NCBI RefSeq assembly: GCF_043290135.1
Contig: NC_134702.1
Coordinates: forward strand, 197,440,491 to 197,504,490
Source: Rhipicephalus microplus
Taxonomy: Eukaryota; Arthropoda; Arachnida; Ixodida; Ixodidae
DNA length: 64,000 nucleotides
Direction: 5' to 3'
Shown here: positions 11,177 through 22,605 of the stretch, piece after piece
How positions within the stretch are numbered: position 1 is the stretch's first letter
Layout: each line of letters starts with the position of its first letter
The notes under the pieces: generated by a model
What the model was told of the DNA's origin: nothing
The model's input: only the letters and a program-made list of their open reading frames with translations
Database searches by the model: none
Translations under genes and position numbers: made by a program

Positions 11177-11720
11177 TTTGTTTTTTACGTTTATGATTGG
11201 CTCTACTTGGCTCAGCTCAAATGCAAGCCGGTAATTGCAACCTTGGAAGCATGTCGGGCGTTTGGGCGTTTGAGCGTGTCCGGTAAACTCCCGTAAGGCA
11301 CTCGCATGCGCAGTTTAGACCCGGTAAACCGGTATCCGTGAACTTTTTTTTTGAGTGCAGCGGTGCGCCGGACAGAGTAAAATCCTCTATCGTCAGACTT
11401 TCTGGAGCACACTCAGCAGCAAATGTTTTCGATGCCGGCACACGTCGGCGGAACGTGAAACAGCTGGAACCGCAACCCCGTGGCGGATCACGGTGGAACG
11501 CTTCCAGAGTCACTTAGGCCCTCGGGCCCGGGCGCGCACAAGGCTGACGCGGGGCGCCCTCAGCGTAAAACGAAAAAGGTACGACGTGACACCGCGCGGT
11601 GCCCGAGAGGTCGAACGTCGGGGAGCGAACACGAAGACGCGACGTCAAAACAACACTGTCCGGGCCGGAAGCCGGAACAGATGACATGGACGCAGACAGT
11701 AACTTTTTTTTTAAGTAGAT
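11177..11720. promoter_or_regulatory. CpG-rich upstream region of the gene, copy L
   Basis: The DNA directly 5' of exon 1 becomes much richer in GC and CpG than its surroundings, especially 11,420-11,680. This is repeated at 62,300-62,760 in block R. It is a plausible promoter and 5' UTR region. No TATA box is obvious. The several long open frames here, on both strands, lack ATG starts or known domains and are by-products of the base composition. Confidence 0.35.
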
Positions 11721-12319
11721 GGGTGCTTGCAAGCTTTCACGCCGTCATGTGTTTTCACGGCCACTCTTATCTACGAGGCTTCGAGGGCTGAATATTTTCG
11801 GCAAGATGCTAGCACGCAAGCGCTAGTGACTCTGCAATAATTGTCAGGCAGTTCTCCGCGAGGTTAAAACTAAGAACGCTCAGTCGTGCGAAAATGAAGT
11901 GTGAATAATTTGACAAAAATAGTCGGAAAATGAGCCTCAACAGTTTCGTGATCCTAAATAGTCATGCATGCACGGTGGTGTGTGAACGTGTCGGGCCGCC
12001 ACGCCGTGCTTTTTCCTGTTTTGTCTTGTTTGCCGTGCTCTGTTTGTTTTTTTGTCGTATAACTGTACCCTAATACTCGCACCGTCAGAGTTTCGCTTCT
12101 TCGTAGGCTTAATACCGGAAAAGAGATAGTGCACGTGGTGTCTTTTTTTTTCTTTTTTTCTTCACTTGCCGGAAACTGGGCAGCGTATTTATTGCAGTCT
12201 GGTACTTATTGTCATTGTATATTGTTATACCTTGTCATCTGGCAGCATGAAGAGCTTCATGCGCCCACCATTCCGAAGAGTGCGGGCTGTGAATGGTCAG
12301 CTGAGCTTTGCCGCCACAA
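11721..12319. other. Upstream spacer, copy L
   Basis: No gene seen. The sequence TCTCCGCGA at 11,853-11,861 is the empty target site of the 439-bp insertion found in block R. Poly-T runs lie near 12,140-12,160. Confidence 0.5.
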
Positions 12320-12571
12320 TGCCCCGCCGCGGTGGTCTAGTGGCTAAGGCACTCGGCTGCTGACTCGCAGGTCGCAAGATCAAATCGTGGCTGCGGCGGC
12401 TGCATTTCCGATGCAGGCGGAAATGTTATTGGCCCATGAGCTCAGATTTGAATGCTCGTTAATGAAACCCAGGTGGTCAAAATTTCCTGAGCCCTCCACT
12501 ACGGCGTCTCTCGTAATCATATAGTGGTTTTCAGACGTTAAACCACACATATAAATCAAACCAATCATCAA
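12320..12571 (+). mobile_element. tRNA-SINE (Ruka-like), shared by both blocks
   Basis: This is a full-length diverged SINE with head GCCCCGCCGCGGTGGTCTAG and a degenerate B-box (AGATCAAATCGTGG). The body has the CCACTACGGCGTC block, and an AATCAAACCAATCATCA tail follows. It is flanked by a target duplication of about 11 bp (TGCCGCCACAA at 12,309-12,319, TGCCGCCAAAA at 12,572-12,582, one mismatch). The matching element starts at 63,850 in block R, so it is older than the duplication. Confidence 0.9.
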
Positions 12572-13429
12572 TGCCGCCAAAAAGTTATCTGCCAGAATTG
12601 GCAAGGCATCCACAATACCAAGTAACAGAAAGACCGTGTCATACGACTGTTTTCTTTTTGACAATATGTCTCAGACAGGTCATTCCTCAGCCGCGCCCCA
12701 AGAACAATTCAATGAGGTACTTGCAGTGTCGCCCAAAAGCGCAAATGTCAAGTGTATCCGAAATCCTACGTGCCGGAACGGTCACCTGCTTTTGAGGAGG
12801 TGACGTGGGGCAGTTGGCAGAGTCTGCTGCGCACAAGTTCCTTGTGCATTTGCCACGCAAAACTTTATTTTGACTATTCCACTTCCCCGTAAGATTAGCA
12901 TCATGGTGGCAGTGATAGAGTGGATGAGTTCGCACCACTTAGCCCATGATGCAGGTTTCTTTTTTTGTCATTTTTTCTCTCACCTCCAGGGAGGCAAGCG
13001 ATAGTGATGTGTGAGCGTACTTATGTATTTATCCAAGGCGGGTAGCCATGTAGTGCAGTGGCACACATGCCTTTCACACGAGTGTCCTATGTGTTATGTC
13101 GTGCTTTTTTTTCATCCTTGAGTAGGATGTTCACGCCAGTACATTGGTACGCTGCACAACGGCCCCACAAGGAGCGTGTTCAGGCCCGCTCTATACAGTG
13201 TTTACGGGGGTCTACAGTAAACTGTGAGCGTGATACTTGCCGTTTTCAGCATTCCGTTTCTCTAGGTTCTACACACATGTCAACCATTTCAATTGTTCCT
13301 GTAGGTGTTAGTGCAGACAATGCCAGTCAGCAACTTGGTTGGGTTTACTTTGTTTCTAGAATAACATGGTCATATAAACTAGGGGCTGTAAAAGGGAAAA
13401 AACGCCATGCTTTCCCCTGTTGTTTAGCA
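12572..13429. other. Spacer, possibly including the 5' part of the next LINE
   Basis: No clear gene. The plus frame near 13,150-13,300 includes a Cys/His-containing stretch (CLRGSTVNCERDTCRFQHS). It could be a decayed zinc-knuckle of the LINE that follows, but this is weak. Confidence 0.35.
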
Positions 13430-16400
13430 ATTGTTAAGGTCCCTTGAAATAGCTACATGGAATCTCCGGACCTGAATACCCGACAGAAACAAAAGGCAGT
13501 CTTCATATAGAACAGCCAGAAAACTGCAGTGCGACATTTTATGCCTGCCGGAAACAAACATAAATTCGTTGCGCGAACCTAGGGGACTGGTGAAGTAGTT
13601 CTCTTCTCGTGGATTTTTCTCATTCCCCACACAACATGCGTGTGGAACAGCCCTAATTGTTTTTAACTGGTCTCTTCTTAACGAAGGCCACTTCACGTTT
13701 GAGACAGATGGTCGAATGGTAGTGTTTGACTTTGAGTTTCAAGAAGAGCAATTTGGGGTAATGAGTATACATGCGCCGGTAAAAAGTCAAGCAACGGCAA
13801 GCTTTTACAGACAATTAAACCTGATTCCGTTGGAAAGGAAGCACCTAATTTTAACAGGTGACTTGACTTTAACGTTTTGAGTAGTTTAAGCAGTAGAAAA
13901 GTCCCGGGCAAAAAGAAAAGAGACATTTACAATTTAGAATTATAGAAAATTGTAGAACAAATTAACCTCTTAGAAGCGTACACAAGGTGTCACGAGAAAA
14001 GTTTTCAACACACCCGGTAGCGTAACAACTTGCAGGCTTGCTTTGACCGAGCATATGTGACTCCATCTCTGCAGTCAACGGTCGTAGACTGTAAGGCGGT
14101 TGACCCTGCCTCGTATGCTTTGGTCATTTTGACCACAGGCCCGTGGTAGTGTCCTTTGAGGTTAACGACAGGTTGTCTTACCGCCACCCTTGGTGGGTAG
14201 ACAATAGACTTTTGAATGGTGAGACAGCAAGGGCCAGTTTGCGCAACCATTTGGCAGCCTCCATAGGCAACCATATTTGGGACGCTCTCAAGCAGGCTTG
14301 GTGAGAAATCTGTACCGAACAGGCTAAAAAGTTGAAACACCGGTATTCTGGTCTGGTGAAAGCAATGCTTCAGCGTATCCGGATAGTGGAAATAGAGGAC
14401 CCCATCTCTATTTTAATGAATATTTATGGTAATGACTTGAAATTAAGATTTGCACGACTAAGAACGCTGACATTCACCACGGATAGCTCCTACCAGGCCA
14501 AAAGCCTTCCTAGTTCCCATCCGGAGATACAAAATTACATCAACAGTACCCGACTCGGGCAGATGAAAAACAGCGGTTACTTGAGCCGACCGGGCATCGT
14601 TATGTTTTGTGTGCTTTTTGAAAACACGGGCACATATGAAGTACAGATCGACTTAGAATTGCGTCTTAATCATCTGTTTCTAAGCGATCTTCCCCAACTC
14701 TACGACGAGGTATTTTGCAGTTTAGTCGCTCCCATAACCCTGGAGAAGCGCGCGATGGCAATGTGACACCTTCATAGAGGTTCTGCACCGGGAGGCGATG
14801 GCTTGACTGTCGAATTTCACAATACATACTCAAACGTCATTGGACCTCTCTTTTGCGAGGTGCTAAACATATTTACGAGTAGGCACCCGCTCCCACGGTC
14901 GTTTAAAACAGCAGGATCAATTTGCTTCTGAAAACTCTACTGCACCTCGAGGACGCACGTAATATGCACCCGATTATATTATTGGAAACAGACTACAAAA
15001 TCTTAACCACTGTCCTAACCCTGCGTCTACAGGGCGTCATGTCCTCGCTTATCAAATCTTGGCAGGAATGTTCAGTGGTAGGCCGGAACGTCCTAACCTT
15101 GAATTGGGCTACCAGAGATATTATAGAATACACGAGACAGAGACAGGCAAGGGGATGGCTTACCTCCCTGGACCAGGCACAAACAATCGACGAGTAGAGC
15201 ATAAGCACACTTTTGCTACTCTGCTGGTGGTTGGTTTCCCCAGACAGTTTGCGTACTTAATAATGGAAATATACAATGACATTACCAGCGACCTCGCCAT
15301 GAACAATGAAATTGTAGCTTCTTTTCCAGTAATGAGAGGCATTAGACAAGGATGCCATCTTTCCCCCTGTTATTCGCGTTAGCGATAGAGCGTTTCCTGA
15401 TTCAGATTGAAAAACACCAGAGTGTTCTCAGGTTTGCAACTCCTAGTAGTGGTTCCATTAAAGGGTCTGCTTACACAGATGACATAACGATATATCATGG
15501 AGACGAGGGCAGCCCAGTGGCTGTTCTGAAGTTTATTTCTGTATACGCTAAGCTATCTGGAGCGAAACATGATCTACACAAGTGTAAATCTTTGTCGTCT
15601 TGAGTCGCCTCTAACATGGTTGCACGGCATTTCCGTTGTAGATAAAGTATGCATTCCAGGAGTGAGCTATCAGGCCAGCGGAGCGATCAGGGGGAACTGG
15701 GAGGAGGGGGTGAAGGCGCTGAAGCTTCAGATCTACAGGGTCCTAGAGTTTAAAATCCCGTACTTTGTACGCCATTATTTACTCATGAGCGTCTTCACTA
15801 ATCACCTCTTGTTTTGTCCAAATCCTTAGTGATGTCCTATAAGGTCGCACGCAAGGTAAAATCGCAGCTTACTAATTTTTTTGGGAATTCAAAGACTTCC
15901 TTCATCAAATATGAACAGTTAGCTCTGCATCGCGCGAAGAGCGGCTCGAACATCCCTTCGGTCGTCGTTTTTGCTGATACTTTTGAGTTAAAGACGACCC
16001 TCAGAGTGTTACAGCTACCAGAACAACACATCACCACAAAACTGCTGACGTAATTTTTAAGGGTACAAAGTAGCCTGTTCTTGCAGATGCAGCCCCCTGG
16101 ACCCAAGGTGCTGAATGTGACGCCCTTATATAGCCAAGTCATAGCTATCTATAGGAGAATATCGACGCTATACTTGAACTCCGCTCCTGGAGAGTCGCGA
16201 CGCAGAGTTGGTGCGGGAGTTATTGTTGAATTCTGGCTGTGAGGCCAAGGACCCCGGGTTTTCATAGGCCCTGATGACCCCTAGCAGGCTAACGGGCAGT
16301 TCTCAGGATGTGATGTGGCACTTTCGGTGGTCCGTCGTGCCTACGGCAGACCGGATGTACAGATGGCATCTCGTCCGCTCGGAGCAGCGCGTGGACTGCA

Positions 16401-16660
16401 GGGAGCACGAGGATAATGAACAACACCCACTGCTAACTTGCTGTGTGGCCACCACATTCTGGTCCCTCGTGGGCAGGGCATACCGCTCGTTAGGTCTGAA
16501 GCGGTACTTAAAAAGGGATAGGTGCTCGAATGGTACACAGGCACGTCTAGTGCTGGCAGCCAGAATGATTTCCGTGTGGTAGAACAGAAGTGTAGCAGTA
16601 AAGCAGAGATGGGCCCACAAGAGCCAGTTGCCCGTGATAGTGCGAATGTATAACATTGTA
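13430..16660 (+). mobile_element. Decayed L1/Tx1-like LINE (ORF2)
   Basis: This is a long plus-strand relic of one APE-type ORF2 broken by many stops and indels. The endonuclease starts IATWNLRT (about 13,450) and continues DGRMVVFDFEFQEEQFGVMSI (cut here at 20 residues of a longer match) to LILTGDL, a GDFN-box relic (about 13,845). Reverse-transcriptase pieces are ILLETDYKILTTVL (14,979), WQECSVVGRN (15,061), a GIRQGCHLSP box (about 15,340), and the catalytic box read as YTDD (about 15,474) rather than YADD. The C-terminal part (16,290-16,580) has a zinc-ribbon-like CREHEDNEQHPLLTC region. The combined features favour the L1/Tx1 branch. No intact protein is possible. Confidence 0.75.
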
Positions 16661-17040
16661 ATCGATCATTTGAAAACTGAATTGTTCCTCTTAAGTGAGG
16701 AGGAATGCCTCAAGCGCTGGTCTTGTGCCTTTATTACAAAAATCAACAACTGGGTTCAGCTTAACTGTTCTCCAATGCAGGGTTTACGAACCAGATAAAA
16801 CCAACCCCAATGATTTGCTGCGTCTGTTCTCAAAATTCTGCTTGTAATAATGTGAACTATTTGTGTTACTATGCTTTGGTACCTGTGCCATTGTGATTGA
16901 AGGCCATTTGAACACAAAACCGTAGTGTGTGTGAAACCTGTGCCATGTAAGTTTGGTAGACAATAAATTCTTTTTACAAACAGACAAAAGTACAGACAGA
17001 CAGAAAGACACCAAACTTTTTGCGTCGAAGGTCCCAAAGA
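16661..17040. repeat. Dispersed repeat with CAGACAGACAG and CGTCGAAG block
   Basis: The 3' part (16,977-17,060) reads AAACAGACAAAAGTACAGAC, then AGACAG repeats, then a TTTTTGCGTCGAAGGTCCC block. A diverged relative of the same block occurs at 21,418-21,495. They appear to be two copies of one dispersed tick repeat, with unknown mechanism. Confidence 0.5.
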
Positions 17041-18005
17041 AACACTAAAGCGTCTTTAAAAAACAGTTGGCTCCTAGACATGGCGACACCCTATCTTGGC
17101 ATTTAGGCGCAGGCTGCAGAACCAAATCACTTCAATCCTGCCACCAGTGAATGTAGTTCCACCATAGTGCACGTATTTTCATTGTGAAATACAAGAGTCC
17201 CTCATTTACTTTCCACGTGAAGCTATTTGAGAGAGGGTACAGCTCAAACTAGTAAGATACTCGTATTTCTTTTAAATTATTTGTTGTAACTGAGTTTTTA
17301 AAGGCGCCAGTAATTCCTTTCGTTTTACTCTTACCTCAAAAGCTAAGTGGCGTCTGCACTTACACGAAACGCTTATGATGCAGATCCGTAATTTTTCACA
17401 GCGTTTCGAGACGCACGCAAAAACGGACTACTTCGTGTGGTGCTCCATGTGGAGGAGTTACGGCACCGTAGTTTTCCCTCCAGTGAAAATAAAGGTTATC
17501 GCCGAGAGAGTGCCACGCGGGCAGACGCAAGAAGTCGACAAGGTTCGAGCTAGCTTGTGTAGGACAATCCTTGCGCATCAGGAATGAACAAGCACACGTT
17601 CACACTTAATAAATACATGTTTTCGCTCCCGGCTCTACATTTGTTCACTACAATACAAAGGGACCAGCACACAACGTGCCATTATAAATGTTGTAGCGTG
17701 CATGTCTGCAGGAGGACTCATTCACTGGAAAACAGTGTATAAGGTACACTGGATGGTGTTCAATCAACACCTTGTGTAGGCTACGAAGAAAATTCAAGAG
17801 AACGACTTGACTTACCCCATGGTATTTATTTTAGAAAACGAGCCAGCTTGCCATAGCGCGAAAAACGCCACCCTGGCGAGCTAAAAACACTCCCTTAAAA
17901 TGCAGCCAGTATCAGTGCCAGGATTCCAATTCAATGCTTTCTAACAGTTCCTGCTTCAATGCCATTGAAGGAGTATTTTACAATGTTCACATCTCAGATT
18001 AACGC
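17041..18005. other. Spacer, no supported gene
   Basis: One plus frame (17,375-17,587) ends just before AATAAATACATG, a possible polyadenylation signal, but no domain is recognisable. The rest is non-coding by inspection. Confidence 0.4.
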
Positions 18006-18191
18006 TTACCTGAATGAACGCCGGGAATAACGACTCTTTACTCCACCAGGCATCACGAAAAAACAGCATCGGCGGACGATTCTCCTAGAGACTGCTGTAG
18101 GCTGCGTGCTGCCAGTGCAATGAGCGGACTGCAAGTCCTTCCACACACACTCTTTTTCTTCTGTAGACGTCGTACTGAACTGCAGGGACAT
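18006..18191 (-). other. Candidate minus-strand exon with ATG and consensus donor
   Basis: A frame opens with ATG at 18,189-18,191 and runs about 60 codons. It meets a good donor, minus-strand CATTCAG|GTAAGCG, at about 18,010. The predicted peptide (MSLQFSTTSTEEKECVWKDL at the start) matches nothing I recognise. It could be the first coding exon of an unknown gene continuing toward lower coordinates, or chance. I cannot identify a downstream exon. Confidence 0.25.
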
Positions 18192-18849
18192 GTAAAATAA
18201 AGCGAGGTTCAGTGAAACAGCTTGTCACTCGGTGTACCTATTTCAACACACTTACTTACTCAGAAATGCATTCTTGGGAGCGGAAGTTCTAATAAAACCA
18301 TCGCAATATACAACCATCAGTATTTCCAGTGAGCCTACGCTGAAATCGTTCTTTCTATTCAGACAGATTAAAACAATAACGAATTGGTCTACTCAATGCG
18401 CGGATGAACATCCGCAACAAGAATGTAGCAGTTACGATTGCCATAATAGGGAATTTCACAAATTTCACTTTCGTGACTGCCCGCACAGTAAGCGTATACG
18501 TTAAAACAAGGGCACAAAACTTGAGCGTTTAGGGTATTATAGGGGGCTGGATGAACCTCCCTGATAATACGTGCATATAAACACGGTGCATTGTGAACGA
18601 GTGAACGCCCCCTGTCGTAGCTCGATGGGTGACGCATCGGAACAGCATTTCTAAGTTTGCGGGCACTGATCCCGCAACCGGAATGGACGAATTTGCGTTC
18701 ACCCTAATTTATTTCTATTTTGAATAAAACCATTGAAGTAAAATGAAGAAGGAACTCAACTTACTCTTTCTTTAAATAATAGTCTGTTGCTTTCAACATA
18801 TCTGTCAAGCAGCAGATTATTCCTTTACCTGCACTAAACGAACACCTGA

Positions 18850-19720
18850 AGGCATGACGTGTGCGACAATCATAGGTTTCGAGAGCTCCCACTAATCCCG
18901 TTTGGTTGATATCCAAGTCGATATCTTTGCTGCCTACCGGTGTTTTGCCGCAAGTTACACGAAGTCACGCGACTTTCTCACGGGGCCTAATTTTCGTGAC
19001 AGGCCTGCCATCGCAAAAGCACTCGTGAACTTTTTTTGTTTGATAACCATGTCGATATTGTTAGAGATCACGGTTGAACTGATCGAAGTTACAACAACCT
19101 ATTTGAATATAGCACGAGACCTGATGTTCGCGAAACACGTGCTGTCGCAGAGCATTTGCGACATTCTTTAGTTTGATACCATGTCGATAGGGTTGTATAT
19201 CACCCTCGGACTGGTGGAAGTTAGAGCAAGTCATGTGACTTTTTAACATAACTTGATTTTTGTGTCACTTGTGGCACCGCAAATCACTCACGATCTCCTT
19301 TCCTTCGGTACACATGTCGATAGGGATGGGGACTACTCCTGAACTAGCGCAAGTTACACGAAGCCACAAGACCTACCCACGTGAACTGATGTTCACAACA
19401 CACTTGTCATCGCAAAGCGTTTACAATTTTCTTTCGTTGGATGCCCATGTGATGACAATAGGCATCACCCTTGAACTGGGGAACCTACATGGTGTCACGA
19501 GACTTTCACGTGACCTGATGTTCGCAACACGCGTGCAATCGCAAGGTACTCGCGGACTCCTTTCGTTTGATACCCATGTCAATAGGTTGGGAGCTAATTC
19601 TTGGACCTGCGTAAGTTGATGATTTCACATGACCTGATGTTCACGACACACGTGCCATCAGAAAGCCCTCAAGATGTCTTTAAGTTTGATAATTATGATG
19701 GCAGGTTGTGCAAGCGCGTT
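18850..19720 (+). repeat. Degenerate ~133-bp tandem (satellite-like) array, 6-7 units
   Basis: A marker word, CATGTCGATA, and its variants recur at 18,914, 19,048, 19,180, 19,313, 19,446, 19,575 and about 19,694. The spacings are 134, 132, 133, 133, 129 and about 119 bp. Each unit also carries GTTTGATACCC before the marker, then a CTTGAACTGG-like block, GAAGTTACACGA-like, TTTCACGTGACCTGATGTTC and CACGTGCCATCGCAAAGC-like blocks in the same order. Units are strongly diverged, so the array is old. Confidence 0.85.
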
Positions 19721-20515
19721 CATGCGAGTAGGGTGCCTCGATGCGCGTGCCCCGTTCAGAGGGCGGTCATTCTTTGAAAGCATAAAGTTTCATACAATAA
19801 TACCTTGAGAGGAATCTGGTACTAGTGTCTACGCGGCCTCTTTCAGTAGCGCTTGTACCCCCAAGGTAATTATTGGGAAGTATAGGCTTTGAATCCGCTT
19901 CAGATGGATTGCATTCTTAAAATTGTGACGCCTGTTTTCCAAGTGTAAAACAAAGTAATATGAACTTATATTCAATTAAAACTCCCTTCAATTATTTTTA
20001 CGTAAACTTTTTTTGCAAAAAGCTTTCGTGACCATGCACCAAGAGTGAAATCTGGGTAGATTCAATCATCAGGTTATGCATCGCTCTACCATTGCGTTCA
20101 AGATTTGGCTTCATATTTTAATGAATTATTTTTTACAACACTTGAAAACAAACATTCTTGTTTTTCTCTCGAAAGTTTCTATTATCTATTTATGGAACTA
20201 AGAGTACACTATTAAATAAGAAGCACACATTTTTAAACTTCTGCGATGGAATGTGCGTCTGTGTGCTTCGTGACGGTGCATCTACTTAGCTTCGTCTGTC
20301 TGCAACGTGATGGTGCGTCTACTTAGCTTCGTCATTACTTTGCAGTTAATGTAAAACCAGTTTATGCAAGACGTGCTCATGAAAAACATTAACTCGAGGA
20401 CATATTTAGCACTGGCATAAGACGCTATTTTTATGCGCAGCGGTGAGTCGATGACGCTTCATTTAAACAGTCGAATATGACTGAAAAAGCTCCAAAGCCA
20501 CAGCAACTCACCAGA
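19721..20515. other. Spacer
   Basis: No gene seen. The segment 19,772-19,815 is an inverted relative of 21,587-21,629. A short duplication of TCTACTTAGCTTCGTC lies at about 20,281 and 20,319. Confidence 0.45.
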
Positions 20516-20602
20516 TCTAGTGGTCTTCAGCCTCTTCAAACAACATAAGCACGGTCTAGTGGTCTTCAGCCTCTTCAAACAACATAAGCACGGCTTCAGC
20601 CT
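20516..20602 (+). repeat. 39-bp tandem duplication
   Basis: Two identical 39-bp units (20,516-20,554 and 20,555-20,593) begin TCTAGTGGTCTTCAGCC and end AACATAAGCACGG. A partial third copy (CTTCAGCCT) follows. The perfect identity points to a recent slippage event. Confidence 0.9.
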
Positions 20603-20732
20603 TTTTCACTGCACCCTCTACCCGCACGGCGCGAAGAAAGAAACTGAAACTGTAAAAAAATGGCCCCGAATCTGCTTGTTACACTGCAAATGTAGTCGAA
20701 AGACGATAGTCTTGCGTCTGGAAAGAGTGGAC

Positions 20733-21177
20733 AAAATATTTATTTAATGTTCTGCACAAGAAACTTGATAAATGGTATTCTGGAGGCGTGCTTTAGTGCC
20801 TCGAGCAAGTAGCGGAGGCGAAAGAGTGCACCGAGGCACGTAAGACACGAGCGCCGTCTGGCAGTTCGAAAACGAAGGAAGGCGTGCGCGCCCGCGGAGA
20901 AAGCTGCGCACCTGTCTCTGAGATGATAAGGTGTAGAACGCAAAGCGATGGGCAGGAGACACCACCGTGTCGCCTTAGCAAAGCGTTGGAAACACTTACC
21001 TTTGTGAGCATCGAGTTGCACTGTTAACACAGCCCGATAAACGCTACGGTCCTTAGAGCTACTTGTGTGTGCCTTCTCCAGTATGAAGGAACATAGACAA
21101 AACATCACCGTGTTGTTATGGTGCCGCAGATATGCGCAATAATTGTCAGATATGCGCAATAATTGATAATCGCACAA
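20733..21177 (-). other. Possible minus-strand terminal exon or retroposed transcript
   Basis: Read on the minus strand, this segment has a strong donor-like site (CACAAAG|GTAAGTG, about 21,000) and, at its end, AATAAATATTTTGTCCACTC, a canonical polyadenylation signal (about 20,735-20,742). A 145-codon frame covers 20,740-21,177 without a recognisable domain. I have an impression that this sequence recurs in tick transcripts and genomes, but cannot verify it here. It could be a dispersed repeat carrying transcript-end signals. Confidence 0.3.
21127..21166 (+). repeat. 20-bp tandem duplication
   Basis: The word AGATATGCGCAATAATTG occurs twice, about 20 bp apart, immediately upstream of the MITE at 21,183. 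Confidence 0.8.
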
Positions 21178-21182
21178 GTATG

Positions 21183-21335
21183 CCCTACTGAAACGTTCCG
21201 TATGCGATGTCCAATAATTCCGTATGTTTCCGTAAGAATCTTAGGGAAATAAATGGAAAATATACAGGAATTATATGTATTCTTTATGGAAACATATGGA
21301 AGTATTGGACTCGCATACGGAACGTTTCAGTAGGG
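21183..21335. mobile_element. 153-bp MITE with ~57-bp terminal inverted repeats
   Basis: The left arm begins CCCTACTGAAACGTTCCGTA and the right arm ends with its inverse complement. The match extends through TTTCCRTAA..GAAT with few mismatches, leaving about 40 bp of AT-rich loop. A target duplication is not evident. It is non-autonomous and the superfamily is not determined. Confidence 0.85.
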
Positions 21336-21339
21336 TGAA

Positions 21340-21840
21340 CGCTAATCTTGAGCAATATTGGTGGGCGCTGCGGGTGGGGTTGGCCGTTTGTTGCCGTTTG
21401 AAGTATTGGTAAGGGCGGGCAAATAGACAAATGTACAGACAGACAGACCAAAATTTTTTCGTCGAAGACCCCAAGAAAGACTATCGTCTTCAAAAACAGT
21501 CCATCGACAGCTTGCTAGCTATCCCTATCTAATGCGAAGCCTCTACTTCTCATAATTCTCATGAAGAAACACGATCGCAGCACGAGATTCCTCTCTAGGT
21601 ATTATTGTATGAAACTTTATGTTTGAAAGGGTCGACGCTGCTCAAGGCCTCCGAAATGGCGGGCGCGCGGCGGGTTTCTGTCTGGCCGTCCCAATTGTAA
21701 GGAGATAGCGTACGTGTTTCCAGAGATGGGCGTGGACCGCTCTTTTCTCCGCACCGCAGCGCTCCTTCGTGTGGCTGAACAGGCTGCCGCGCTGTTGGTG
21801 AAGCTTGCATGTGGCGAGACAATTATCGTATTGCACTCAT
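21340..21840. repeat. Cluster of dispersed repeat fragments
   Basis: The segment 21,418-21,495 is related to 16,977-17,060 (AGACAGACAG then CGTCGAAG). The segment 21,587-21,629 is the inverted relative of 19,772-19,815. The segment 21,640-21,690, read in reverse, is related to 26,353-26,403 (shared core GACGGCCAGACAGAAACCCG versus GACAGCCGGAGAGAAACACG). No gene seen. Confidence 0.5.
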
Positions 21841-22019
21841 TAGAGAATGCTTGGGCGTATATATTCTCAAATCGACTTTTTTGCCATACATTTGCGCTGC
21901 CCTAATTTGAGCGTTTATAATGACGATGCCTCTGGGAGAAATCCGGATGTGCTGGAAACTTACTGCTCTCAAGGTTTGCAGGCGGAACACTCTTAAAAGA
22001 AAGCTAGTAATACTCGCCT

Positions 22020-22180
22020 ACTTTGGGGTAGGAATGGTTTGTCACATATGTAAAAACCCTTGTAGTAAATGCAGTTAGTAACGACGAGGGTGATAACATT
22101 TACTACCTTAGCTATTACTAGCCGTGGTTAGTAACTCTAGAGGTATTAGGAAAAACAATAGTAGTAAGGGGTACTGCCGT
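22020..22180. repeat. GTAGTAA/GTTAGTAAC-rich repeat, left part
   Basis: The DNA is dense in GTAGTAA, TTAGTAAC and ACTACC words. It has the same character as 23,885-24,150. A LINE fragment lies between the two parts, which suggests one element split by insertion. Confidence 0.45.
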
Positions 22181-22605
22181 GCTCATTGTAACGTTATTTT
22201 GCTAATGATAATGATGTGTATATAATGTCTCACTACACAACTTCGGGCAATCTCGCGTGGTATGAACGCGAAGAATACAAGCCGGAACAAGTACTATGCA
22301 CAGCAGTACTAAGCAAACGATGTTGTAGCCCCTGTTTTAGGATGCACATCTAGCCCAGGTGGGCACTTTTGTTTTAGGAGGAATTATAAAAAATTAGAGC
22401 CTAGAGCACTGTACCATGCCATCTGAATAAAGGTGTTTGCTGACGCACCACAAAACTTTTCATCAACCGTTTTTATAAGAGAAGATATCTTATATTTGCC
22501 ACAATAAAGCACTAAAAGCAATAAGGTGGCACCATGAAACATTAAAGTGCCACAATAAAGCATTATCTACAGCGGCCCAAATAAGGTACTGAACTTGTTA
22601 ATAGA

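Larger units (their letters stand above)
1..12571 (+). repeat. Segmental duplication block L
   Basis: This block is collinear with 45,464-64,000. Example anchors are 119/45,707, 735/47,697, 2,646/53,946, 5,079/56,115 and 12,320/63,850. The offset changes only where one copy carries an extra insertion. The block holds a SINE tail, a three-exon minus-strand gene, LINE A and a second SINE. Its left boundary lies outside the window. Its right boundary is not resolved, because block R runs off the window inside the matching SINE. Confidence 0.9.

Noticed and set aside
11217..11791. Long frames on both strands upstream of exon 1
   Set aside because: They lack ATG starts or domains and arise from CpG-rich composition. 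Similarity between blocks is explained by the duplication.
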